Source: a bacterium
GTDB lineage: Bacteria; RBG-13-66-14
Direction of reading: 5' to 3'
Assembly (NCBI GenBank): GCA_026398675.1
Contig: JAPLSK010000066.1
Span: 1 to 8,374, forward strand
DNA length: 8,374 nucleotides
Shown here: positions 1 to 5,635 of the stretch, piece after piece
Position numbering within the stretch: position 1 is the first letter of the stretch
How the letters are laid out: each line of letters opens with the position of its first letter
Notes under the pieces: generated by a model
The model's database searches: none
Told to the model about the DNA's origin: nothing
The model's input: the letters and a program-made list of their open reading frames with translations, nothing else
Program-made: the position numbers and the translations under genes

Positions 1-69
1 AGGTCGGCCCCTACGTCATCACAAACAGCGGTGTTGCCGGCTTGAGGGCCGCCCCGTACTGACCCACCG

Positions 70-882
70 TCACCCGGCGGTCGGGGGCCGGTTCGCGCGG
101 CTTTTTTTCTCGGTGACGAGGACCGCCGCGCTCCAGACGAGCCCGCCCAGGGCCATAATCTGGGGCGCGCACAGACCCAGGATTAAACCCGGGTCGTCCG
201 CCCGCAGGAAGCCGAGGCCGAACCAGACGACGGCCAGGGCGGCGACCAGGACGGCGCTTAACGGGCGTGGCGCCAGGCGTTTTTTTAGAAAAATCCCCCC
301 GAGGCCGATCAAAAGGCACGCCAGGGCGAAGTAGACCTGGACCGGGTGGATGGTGTAGGCGGTGGAAATCCTCGGATCGAAGGCGGCCGCGGGGCCGAAC
401 GCGAGCAGCGGGACGAAGATGCTGTACTGACCGGGCCCGAGCGCCCAGGGGACGTCGCCCGCCGCGCCCCAGGCCGAGCCGTCCAACATCGCCCCGATCC
501 AAACGGGAGCCATGGCGAAGGCGGCGGTGAGCACCCCCGCGGCCACGCGCGGCCACGGCGCGTCGCCCCGCTTCTTAGCCAAGAGCCAGAGGGTCGCCAG
601 CCCGGCCGCCAGGCCCGGCCAGAAGCAGCCGCCCAGATAGGTCCACGACCGGACCAGGTGGCCCTGCCCCAGGTAGCTCGGGAGGAAGACGAGGTACTCG
701 ACCACCCGCGCCGCCGCCAGCCCGATCAGGAGCGCCATGAGGTAGTCGGCCGTCGCCCGCCGCCACGGCCCGTCGGAAAATTTCCGGTAAAGAAGCCAGC
801 CCAGAAGGCCGGCCAGAAGCAAGACGGCGAAGAGGGTCCGCATCAGAACCACTCCGCCGAAAAGCGGGATCCACTTGAACAT
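70..882 (-). CDS. Lgt-family integral membrane protein, probably not catalytic as a prolipoprotein transferase
   Basis: This 270-residue multipass membrane protein has the fold signature of phosphatidylglycerol:prolipoprotein diacylglyceryl transferase (Lgt). It shows hydrophobic helices throughout, a conserved Arg in AAARVVEYLVF (about residue 59), a loop ending GLAAG (about 90-94), the DGSAWG...DVPWALG stretch (134-149) matching the Lgt signature NGELxGR...PWG, and IHPVQVY (178-184) matching RHPTQLY. However, by-eye alignment puts Trp at the E. coli His103 position (residue 88), Trp at Arg143 (128), Ala at Asn146 (131), Ser at Glu151 (136), Trp at Arg239 (220) and Gly at Glu243 (224). Only the Arg246 equivalent (227) remains. 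I infer a repurposed or pseudo-enzyme member of the family. The ATG at 882 overlaps the upstream TGA by one base (TGATG), implying translational coupling. A GTG at 885 would add one residue. No terminator was seen after the stop codon. Confidence 0.8.
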   Translation of the reverse strand: MFKWIPLFGGVVLMRTLFAVLLLAGLLGWLLYRKFSDGPWRRATADYLMALLIGLAAARVVEYLVFLPSYLGQGHLVRSWTYLGGCFWPGLAAGLATLWLLAKKRGDAPWPRVAAGVLTAAFAMAPVWIGAMLDGSAWGAAGDVPWALGPGQYSIFVPLLAFGPAAAFDPRISTAYTIHPVQVYFALACLLIGLGGIFLKKRLAPRPLSAVLVAALAVVWFGLGFLRADDPGLILGLCAPQIMALGGLVWSAAVLVTEKKSRANRPPTAG

Positions 883-2729
883 CACTCGCCGCGCTCTTGC
901 AGGGAACCGCGCTCGGACTCGAGCTCCCCGAGCCGGGCCTCGATTTCGGTCAGCTTCGCGTCCACCTCCGCCATCTTCTCCTGGATGGCGGCGGTGTCGG
1001 CCTCGGGCTTGGCCAGATCCTTCTCCAGGCCCTGGCGCTCGATCCGGAGCTTGTCGCGCTCCTTCTCCAGGTCGCGTTTTTCCTTATCCACGCCCTGGGT
1101 GAGCGCGTCCACGACGTTGCTCTTGAGCTTGTCGAAATCCTTGCGAATGGCCTCGGGGACGTCCGGGGGCGACGCGCCGAGGGTCGCGAGGGCGGCGGTG
1201 AAATCGTCCATCTCGTACTGGGACGCCGCCTTGGCGTAAAAGACCACGGCCCGGGCGGCGGAGAACCCCGCGGCCAGGGCGGCCAGCGCCTCGTCCGCCT
1301 TCTCGACGGCCACGGAATACAGGTCGGAGTTGTAGTTGGCCAGCACCAGGGCGGGCCAGGCGAACTCGAGGGGTCCGCCGCCGTCAATGGCCCCCTGCGC
1401 CAGCCGGACCGCCGTGGAGTCGCTCTCGTCCTCGAGGGCGTAGAGGTACGCCAGGTGCGCGGTCAACACCATGTCGGAGTCGCCGCCGTGGCGGATGCCG
1501 TTCTCGTAAACGTCTATCGCCTCTCCCAGGTCGCCCAGCGCCTCCCAGGCGAAGCCCCACTCCCGGAAGGCGTCCACGCCGTACCCCAGGTCGGCCGCCC
1601 GCTCGAAGGAGGCCAGGGCGTCCCGCTGCTTCCCCTGGGCGACCAGGGCCCGGGCCAGGAAGAAATGCCCCGTCCCTTGGTCGGGCTTGATCTGCGTGGC
1701 CTGGGTCAGGTACTCGACCGCGGCGGCGGCGTCACCCGTCTTCAGCTTGAGCTTCCCGAGCTCGAGGTTGGCGCCGTAGTGGCGGGCGTCGTACTTGAGC
1801 GCCTCGAGGAAGGAGCCCTCGGCGCGCTTGTCCTGGGAACCCTCCAGGTACTCGACGCCCTGGACGTAGCTCACCTCGGCGGTGGCGCGCGGGACGAGCT
1901 CGTAACCGGGGACGTAGGTCTCCGCTTTTTGAATCTCGCGCAGCGCCTGGGAGTACCGGCGGTCCTTCAACAGGACCAGCCCGAGCTCCACCTGGGCATG
2001 CGCCTGGTTGTTGATGGTGTTGACTATCTCCTGGTCTATGAGCGACTGGAGGTCCACCACCTGGGGCTGGAGGTTGTCCAGGTTTGCCTCGAGCACCGGG
2101 TCGCCGTCGGGGGGTAGGAGGTCCCGGGCCCTGGCCAGCGCCTCTTCGGCCTGCTTGGCCAGGCGCTTGGCCTGCTCGCCGTTGCCTGCGCTGGTGCGCA
2201 GGCGGTTCAGATTCTCCTGGACCAGCGCCACTTCATCGTCCACGCTGGGATTCTCGGGCAGAGCGTCACCGGCGAAGAGTTGGTGCATGAGGCCGAGGTA
2301 GTTCATGGCCGAGTAGAAATGGCACTCGGCCAGCTTGATTTGGGCGGTGGTCACCTGCCAACCGGCGATTTCGCCGAGGCGGGACAGGTCCTCGTCGTAC
2401 TTGATGCGCGGGTCGTCCTCGCCCTCCTCGGGCACTGGAAAGACGGGAGGCTTGTCCCTGGCGTCCTGGATGGCCCCCTGGATGCGTTCCTCGCCTTTCT
2501 GAATGGCCTGCACGTCGCGCTCGATGAGCTTGAGGGCGTCAAGGGCCTGGTCGTGGTTCCCGGCGGCGCGCTCTTCGGCGGCGGTGGCCAGGGCCATCTC
2601 GATTGCGTCCAGCTTTTCGCTGGACTGGTAAACGAGCTCCTGGGCCCGTTCGAGAGAGTCCGCCGACGTCAAGGAGAAAGCCCCCAGGACGAGGAAAATC
2701 GCCAAAATCCATTTGAAAGGTGCGGCCAT
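882..2729 (-). CDS. Exported TPR-repeat protein with C-terminal coiled coil
   Basis: The predicted protein has 615 residues. Residues 1-23 form a Sec-type signal peptide (Lys6, hydrophobic core 8-20, likely cleavage after LTSA). No lipobox Cys is present, so a periplasmic or secreted soluble protein is likely. Residues 25-95 and 165-205 are charged, helical and coiled-coil-like. About 244-420 contain consecutive tetratricopeptide repeats, for example the units beginning near 244, 285, 318 and 353, with typical G-x-Y/F and A-x-x-x-F/Y-x-x-A-x-x spacing. Residues 546-613 form a long, highly charged coiled coil rich in Glu, Lys, Leu and Arg. TPR arrays usually scaffold protein complexes, and the partner here is unknown. 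I chose the start at 2729 because GGAGGG lies four bases upstream and a signal peptide follows. An upstream in-frame GTG (2834) would bury the signal peptide behind 35 unlikely residues. It is coupled to the Lgt-like gene, suggesting a shared envelope role. Confidence 0.85.
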   Translation of the reverse strand: MAAPFKWILAIFLVLGAFSLTSADSLERAQELVYQSSEKLDAIEMALATAAEERAAGNHDQALDALKLIERDVQAIQKGEERIQGAIQDARDKPPVFPVPEEGEDDPRIKYDEDLSRLGEIAGWQVTTAQIKLAECHFYSAMNYLGLMHQLFAGDALPENPSVDDEVALVQENLNRLRTSAGNGEQAKRLAKQAEEALARARDLLPPDGDPVLEANLDNLQPQVVDLQSLIDQEIVNTINNQAHAQVELGLVLLKDRRYSQALREIQKAETYVPGYELVPRATAEVSYVQGVEYLEGSQDKRAEGSFLEALKYDARHYGANLELGKLKLKTGDAAAAVEYLTQATQIKPDQGTGHFFLARALVAQGKQRDALASFERAADLGYGVDAFREWGFAWEALGDLGEAIDVYENGIRHGGDSDMVLTAHLAYLYALEDESDSTAVRLAQGAIDGGGPLEFAWPALVLANYNSDLYSVAVEKADEALAALAAGFSAARAVVFYAKAASQYEMDDFTAALATLGASPPDVPEAIRKDFDKLKSNVVDALTQGVDKEKRDLEKERDKLRIERQGLEKDLAKPEADTAAIQEKMAEVDAKLTEIEARLGELESERGSLQERGE

Positions 2730-2781
2730 CCGACCCTCCGGCCAATCAGGGGTTCGGTTGCGGTCAGTTCCCGTTTGGATA

Positions 2782-2810
2782 AGTATACCGTCAAACGGCG
2801 GACATTGCCA
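2782..2810 (-). promoter_or_regulatory. Possible promoter of the TPR/Lgt-like operon
   Basis: On the minus strand TATACT (2787 to 2782) is a 5/6 match to a sigma70 -10 box and lies about 52 bases before the ATG at 2729. The element 17 bases upstream, TGGCAA (2810 to 2805), is a poor -35 box. A nearby TTGACG is too close to the -10 to pair with it. The same TATACT hexamer is used by the Crp-type gene in this window. Confidence 0.4.
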
Positions 2811-2845
2811 CCCCTGCGGGGTATAAGTCCCCAACCCCCGCGGGC

Positions 2846-2868
2846 GGCCCGCAGAGGCGCGGACGGGG
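2846..2868. repeat. GC hairpin module, degenerate copy
   Basis: The stretch starting GGCCCGCAGAGGCGCGG is a degenerate copy of the hairpin module found intact at 2997-3019 (GGCCCGC, loop, GCGGGCC) and again degenerate at 7931-7953. It lies upstream of the TPR gene with no other recognisable content. Confidence 0.45.
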
Positions 2869-2921
2869 ACGTTTCCAATTTCCCCGCAGGAGAGGAGTCA
2901 GAGGTGAGGGCTGCCGCCTAT

Positions 2922-2958
2922 CCCCTCTCCCCTGTGGGGAGAGGGTTAGGGTGAGGGG
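2922..2958. repeat. CCCTCTCCC-type palindromic repeat, copy 1
   Basis: A near-perfect palindrome, CCCCTCTCCCC then GGGGAGAGGG around a TGT loop, is followed by the tail TTAGGGTGAGGGG. Three more copies follow within 220 bases. It resembles the dispersed intergenic repeats with a GGGTGAGGG tail seen in many high-GC bacterial genomes. Confidence 0.8.
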
Positions 2959-2980
2959 CGAAAGCGGCGGCCCGCAGTTT

Positions 2981-3025
2981 CCCTCTCCCTGTGGGAGGCC
3001 CGCGAGGCGCGGGCCGGGGTGAGGG
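2981..3025. repeat. CCCTCTCCC-type palindromic repeat, copy 2, with an inserted GC hairpin
   Basis: The arm CCCTCTCCC and the start of the opposite arm (GGGA) are followed by an inserted perfect hairpin, GGCCCGC-GAGGC-GCGGGCC (2997-3015). The usual tail GGGGTGAGGG then resumes. This is a mosaic of two repeat modules. Confidence 0.75.
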
Positions 3026-3036
3026 TCGCATTATGT

Positions 3037-3070
3037 CCCCTCTCCCTTTTAGGGAGAGGGTTTGGGTGAG
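3037..3070. repeat. CCCTCTCCC-type palindromic repeat, copy 3
   Basis: CCCCTCTCCC and GGGAGAGGG flank a TTTTA loop and are followed by the tail TTTGGGTGAG. The stem is perfect over nine base pairs. Same family and same orientation as copies 1 and 2. Confidence 0.8.
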
Positions 3071-3093
3071 TGTCAAGGTTTGAAACGTGAAAT

Positions 3094-3117
3094 GGGCGGG
3101 GTACGGAGCCCCCGCCC
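3094..3117. repeat. GC hairpin, right half-unit of the compound palindrome
   Basis: GGGCGGGG (3094-3101) pairs perfectly with CCCCGCCC (3110-3117) across an eight-base loop, and CCTACA-like sequence follows. It matches the right arm of the compound element at 7031-7101 (GGGCGGGG, ACAGAG, CCCCGCCC, CTACGG), suggesting an isolated half-element. Confidence 0.6.
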
Positions 3118-3126
3118 TACATTTTT

Positions 3127-3175
3127 CCCTCCCCCCTTTGGGGGGAGGCTCGCCTACGGGTTTGGGTGGGGGTGA
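3127..3175. repeat. CCCTCTCCC-type palindromic repeat, copy 4, diverged and with insertion
   Basis: CCCTCCCCCC and GGGGGGAGG form the palindrome around TTT. An unrelated CTCGCCTACGGG segment interrupts before the tail TTTGGGTGGGGGTGA. It is the most diverged of the four copies in this gap. Confidence 0.65.
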
Positions 3176-3180
3176 TTCGC

Positions 3181-3215
3181 GGCGGCCCGCAGAGGACTCG
3201 TCCTACGGGGCCGCC
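3181..3215. repeat. GC hairpin, left half-unit of the compound palindrome
   Basis: GGCGGCCC (3181-3188) pairs with GGGCCGCC (3208-3215). Inside the loop AGGAC and GTCCT form a second nested stem. Read on the minus strand it aligns with the left arm of the element at 7031-7101, including the shared GTAGGACGAGTCCTCTG. Confidence 0.6.
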
Positions 3216-3230
3216 CTACATCATCGCAAT

Positions 3231-3273
3231 CCACGAGGCACGCCCCGGACCCTGCGTCGTTGTCGTATCTGTC
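3231..3273 (-). pseudogene. Probable decayed tRNA-Leu remnant
   Basis: Read on the minus strand this stretch is colinear with the body of the intact tRNA-Leu (3524 to 3481). It keeps a GACAGA..CG D-arm-like segment (7 of 10 identical over the first ten bases), CAGGGTC of the anticodon arm (including CAG), a GGGG block and the variable-arm/T-stem segment GCCTCGTGG (9 of 9). The acceptor ends are not recognisable here. It lies immediately beyond the second terminator copy, where a further tandem tRNA unit would be expected. By-eye alignment only. Confidence 0.45.
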
Positions 3274-3366
3274 GAATAAAAAAACGCCCGCTCGCGGCGA
3301 TAACTCCTCGACCACAAACGATTCAACCCGTGGTACAGCCCCCGGCGGCTCGCCGGTGGTGCCGAG
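3272..3366 (-). repeat. Tandem copy A of the tRNA-Leu 3' end, spacer and terminator
   Basis: This stretch is about 89% identical by eye to 3369-3464. It includes ten bases matching the tRNA-Leu 3' terminus with CCA (minus-strand CTCGGCACCA at 3366 to 3357), then CCGGCGAGCCGCCGG, then a terminator. The tRNA body that should precede the CCA end is missing. Confidence 0.8.
3273..3298 (-). terminator. Second (distal) intrinsic terminator of tRNA-Leu
   Basis: On the minus strand a short GC hairpin (CGCC...GGCG) is followed by seven T residues and ATTCGA. It is the duplicated counterpart of the terminator at 3370-3396 and provides a backup stop for tRNA-Leu transcription. Confidence 0.7.
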
Positions 3367-3368
3367 TT

Positions 3369-3464
3369 TCGAATAAAAAAACCGCCCGCTCGCGGCAGTA
3401 ACCCCTCGAACACAAACGACTTACTCCGCGGAACAGCCCCCGGCGGCTCGCCGGTGGTGCCGAA
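3369..3464 (-). repeat. Tandem copy B of the tRNA-Leu 3' end, spacer and terminator
   Basis: This is the tRNA-proximal member of a two-copy tandem duplication with 3272-3366. The last 27 plus-strand bases, covering the tRNA CCA end and the GGCGGCTCGCC hairpin next to it, are identical between copies. The differences cluster in the middle of the spacer. One extra C sits in the terminator stem. Confidence 0.8.
3370..3396 (-). terminator. Intrinsic terminator of tRNA-Leu
   Basis: On the minus strand CCGC-GAGCGG-GCGG is followed directly by TTTTTTTATT, about 60 bases after the CCA end. A second GC hairpin, CCGGC-GAGCC-GCCGG, lies right after the tRNA and may help 3' processing. Confidence 0.75.
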
Positions 3465-3541
3465 GGGGGGACTCGAACCCCCACGAGGCGAACCCCACTA
3501 GACCCTGAATCTAGCGCGTCTGCCAATTCCGCCACTTCGGC
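3455..3541 (-). tRNA. tRNA-Leu (anticodon CAG), CCA encoded
   Basis: This is an 87-base class II tRNA. The acceptor stem GCCGAAG pairs with CTTCGGC, followed by discriminator A and CCA. The anticodon stem CTAGA/TCTAG carries the loop TTCAGGG, giving anticodon CAG, which reads CUG leucine codons. The long variable arm is GGGG-TTCG-CCTC, with a UUCG loop, and the T-arm is GGGGG-TTCGAGT-CCCCC. It has its own promoter and tandem terminators, so it is probably monocistronic now. Confidence 0.97.
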
Positions 3542-3553
3542 TCCGAGAGGGGC

Positions 3554-3582
3554 ATTATAGTGTCCGGACGGGGCCAAGTCAA
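3554..3582 (-). promoter_or_regulatory. Strong sigma70-type promoter of tRNA-Leu
   Basis: On the minus strand TTGACT (3582 to 3577), a 17-base spacer and a perfect TATAAT (3559 to 3554) lie 12 bases before the first tRNA base. This is the best promoter in the window. The sequence TGCCCCTCTC follows the -10, a GC-rich discriminator as is common at stable-RNA promoters. Confidence 0.92.
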
Positions 3583-3644
3583 GCGCCCCGTGAGGCGGAA
3601 GGTTACGCGGACGCCGTCGGACCCCATTCGGGCGCCGGATGAGG

Positions 3645-3650
3645 TACAAT
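3645..3650 (+). promoter_or_regulatory. Possible -10 box for the SMR-like/surE operon
   Basis: TACAAT is a 5/6 match to the -10 consensus and lies 33 bases before the ATG at 3684. No convincing -35 box was found at 16-18 bases. The context GATGAGGTACAAT resembles the tRNA-Lys promoter context GATGAGCTACATT. Confidence 0.4.
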
Positions 3651-3683
3651 CTTCCGGACTTAAAACCCCCCCGCGAGGTGACC

Positions 3684-4055
3684 ATGACCTACCTAGCGCT
3701 CGCCCTGGGCATCGTCTTCAACGCCGGGGCCAACATCCTGATGAAGGTGGCGATGCGCGGCATCGGCACCCTGGACTCCCTGGGCCTCGGGCCCTACGCC
3801 AAGGGGATGCTCTCCAGCGGCTGGCTCTGGGGCGGCCTGGCCAGCTTCGCCGCCGCTCTGGTCTTCTACACCTACGTCCTGTCGAAGCTCAACCTCTCCG
3901 TGGCCTACCCCGTCTTCACCTCAGTGGGCTTCGCCATCGTCATCGTCGTCAGCGCCCTGATGCTGAAAGAAAGCATCACCTGGTGGCAGGTGGCGGGATT
4001 CGTCTTGATCGTCGCCGGGGTGTGGCTGGTCGTGGCCAAGCAGGCGGTCGCCTGA
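3684..4055 (+). CDS. Small four-helix SMR/ArnE-like membrane protein (DMT superfamily)
   Basis: The protein has 123 residues and four predicted transmembrane segments at roughly 2-21, 43-65, 71-94 and 99-119, the size and topology of small multidrug resistance and ArnE/ArnF-type half-transporters that work as dimers. Helix 1 ends in NILMK and helix 3 starts NLSVAYPVFTS, close to the SVAYP motif of ArnE-type lipid-linked sugar flippase subunits. Helix 4 carries the AGVWLVV ending typical of the fold. The Glu14 that EmrE uses for proton-coupled drug export aligns with Asn13, so a drug/proton antiporter is doubtful and the substrate is unknown. I chose ATG 3684 because GAGGTGA precedes it. The earlier ATG at 3639 lies upstream of the putative -10 box. 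It is the first gene of a coupled operon with two surE genes. Confidence 0.82.
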   Translation: MTYLALALGIVFNAGANILMKVAMRGIGTLDSLGLGPYAKGMLSSGWLWGGLASFAAALVFYTYVLSKLNLSVAYPVFTSVGFAIVIVVSALMLKESITWWQVAGFVLIVAGVWLVVAKQAVA

Positions 4056-4056
4056 C

Positions 4057-4842
4057 GTGAAACGGATTTTACTGACCAACGACGACGGGGCGGACTACCC
4101 GGGGCTGGCGATTATGGCCGAGGCGCTCGCCGGGCTGGGCGAGTTGACGGTCGTGGCGCCCGACGGGCCGCGCTCCGGCACCTCCATGGCCGGTTCCTTC
4201 CACGGGGTGCTCGCCGTGAGCTCCAAGCGCCTGGCGAACGGGCTCGCCGTCACCGTCCTGGACGGCTTCCCGGTGGACTGCGTCCGTTACGGTCTGGTGC
4301 GGATGGGCCCTCCGCCGCCTGACCTGGTCGTGGTGGGGATCAACCACGGGCTCAACCTGGCCTCGGACCTCCACTACTCGGGAACGGTGGGCGCGGCCCG
4401 TGACGCGGCGATGTGGGGCATACCCTCCCTGGCCGTCTCCTCCGGCTCCCTGGACGGTTCCGGCCACTGGGGGAGGCCGGAGGAGGCGGACCTGCGGCTG
4501 GCCGCGGCGTGGGGTGCGGACATCGCGCGGAAAATACTCGACGAGGGCCTGGAGCCGGGGCGATTCTTGAACCTTAACGTCCCCGCCGGGGCGCACGGCC
4601 CGGTTCGCGGCCTCATGGAAACCACGCCGGGGGACATCGTCACCGCCATCGGTTACCGCGAGGAGCCCGGAGGGGTCAGCCTCTACGGCTACGACGACCC
4701 GCCCGAGGGGCAGCATCCCGAGAGCGACGTCGCCGCCATCCTCGCCGGGTACGTCTCTCTCTCCCGCCTCGACAGCGGCTGCGCGAACCCCTGCTGGAAA
4801 GTCGCGGAAAAGGAAGCCATGCCCCGGCAAAACGATGGATAG
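4057..4842 (+). CDS. surE: SurE-family 5'/3'-nucleotidase, diverged paralogue
   Basis: SurE enzymes are metal-dependent phosphatases that dephosphorylate nucleoside 5'- and 3'-monophosphates. This 261-residue protein keeps the metal and phosphate site: TNDDG (Asp9, Asp10), RSG with Ser40, GINHGLN with Asn96, and YSGTVGAA (107-114). Compared with its neighbour, the region after Ser40 (TSMAGSFHG) departs from the usual GxHSIT. The C-terminal end also departs: the GxVSITPL-D-L-T tail is replaced by GYVSLSRLDSGCANPCW and an unrelated end, so oligomerisation or substrate choice may differ. The start is GTG at 4057, one base after the stop codon of the membrane protein, with no strong ribosome binding site, so translation is probably coupled. 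Its last eight bases overlap the next surE. Family assignment is firm; activity is inferred. Confidence 0.93.
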   Translation: MKRILLTNDDGADYPGLAIMAEALAGLGELTVVAPDGPRSGTSMAGSFHGVLAVSSKRLANGLAVTVLDGFPVDCVRYGLVRMGPPPPDLVVVGINHGLNLASDLHYSGTVGAARDAAMWGIPSLAVSSGSLDGSGHWGRPEEADLRLAAAWGADIARKILDEGLEPGRFLNLNVPAGAHGPVRGLMETTPGDIVTAIGYREEPGGVSLYGYDDPPEGQHPESDVAAILAGYVSLSRLDSGCANPCWKVAEKEAMPRQNDG

Positions 4843-5635
4843 ACCGCGCCTCCTCGTGTCGAACGACGACGGCGTCCACGCCGAGGGACTCCCGGCCCTG
4901 GTGCGGGAGCTCGCACCGCTGGGCGAAGTGCTGGTCTGCGCCCCGATGTTCGAGCGCTCCGGCGCCGGCCACTCCATCACCATTGACCGGCCCATCCAGG
5001 CCGCCCGGGCCTCCATCGCTCCCGGCATCCAGGTCTGGGTCACCGACGGCTCGCCCGCCGACTGCGTCAAGTTCGCCGTCTCGAACCTCTACGACGCGGG
5101 GAGGCCGGACCTCGTCCTCACGGGCGTCAACTTCGGCCTCAACCTCTCCACCCACATCTTCTACTCGGGCACGGTGGGCGCGGCGCTGGAGGGCGCCATG
5201 CTGGGCATCCCGTCCATCGCCGTCAGCCTGGGGCATTTCGGCAAGCCGCCCGGGATTCCCGACGCCGACGGGGCGCTGGGGTACGCCGCCCGCCTCGCCG
5301 CCCGCCTGACGAGGACCGTCCTCGAGCGGGGGATGCCGCCCTGCACCTGCCTCAACGTGAACGTCCCCGACGTCCCGCCCGCCGAGCTGCGGGGGATACG
5401 CCTCACGCGCCATGGCCGCTTCATCTTCCGCACCCGCTACGCCCCCGACGAAAAGACCGGCGGCTGGCTCCTGCGCGGGCCGATGGCCGACACCGACGAC
5501 GACGATCCGGAACTGGACCACCGAGCCGTCCGGGACGGGTTCGTCTCCATCACCCCGCTCGATCTCGACCTGAACGACGGGGGCCTCTTCGACCGGATGC
5601 GGGACTGGGGGCTGGACGGGCTCCGGGAAGGTTGA
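4835..5635 (+). CDS. surE: 5'/3'-nucleotidase SurE, canonical copy
   Basis: This 266-residue protein is a textbook SurE: VSNDDG (Asp11, Asp12), ERSGAGHSIT with Ser42, GSPADCVKFA (72-81), TGVNFGLN with Asn99, FYSGTVGAA (109-117), CLNVNVPD, and a complete C-terminal tail with a DTD motif followed by GFVSITPLDLDL. It is predicted to be a cytoplasmic divalent-metal phosphatase acting on nucleoside monophosphates. Its ATG lies inside the 3' end of the first surE (eight-base overlap, different frame), a translationally coupled arrangement with no separate ribosome binding site close by. The two proteins share fold and motifs but differ over most of their length, so the duplication is old. The TGA stop codon lies within the -35 box of the tRNA-Lys promoter. 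Confidence 0.96.
   Translation: MDRPRLLVSNDDGVHAEGLPALVRELAPLGEVLVCAPMFERSGAGHSITIDRPIQAARASIAPGIQVWVTDGSPADCVKFAVSNLYDAGRPDLVLTGVNFGLNLSTHIFYSGTVGAALEGAMLGIPSIAVSLGHFGKPPGIPDADGALGYAARLAARLTRTVLERGMPPCTCLNVNVPDVPPAELRGIRLTRHGRFIFRTRYAPDEKTGGWLLRGPMADTDDDDPELDHRAVRDGFVSITPLDLDLNDGGLFDRMRDWGLDGLREG

Noticed and set aside
897..2117. Long plus-strand open frame (406 codons) opposite the TPR gene
   Set aside because: It is Gly/Val/Leu/Arg-rich without domains and lies fully antisense to a gene with a signal peptide, ribosome binding site and TPR motifs; a typical high-GC shadow frame.
2699..2729. Shared FKWI near the N-termini of the TPR and Lgt-like proteins
   Set aside because: Four residues with different codons; most likely chance.
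2730..2834. 35-residue N-terminal extension of the TPR protein
   Set aside because: It would place non-conserved residues before a clear signal peptide, and a good GGAGGG site precedes the internal ATG at 2729.
2922..3175. CRISPR-like array from the repeated CCCTCTCCC units
   Set aside because: Repeat spacing and repeat length vary, the units are palindromic with variable loops, there are no uniform spacers, and no cas genes are present.
3272..3541. Integrated mobile element bounded by tRNA-Leu att sites
   Set aside because: The duplicated tRNA end is only about ten bases, the intervening DNA is a 97-base spacer-terminator repeat, and there is no integrase in the window; tandem duplication explains it better.
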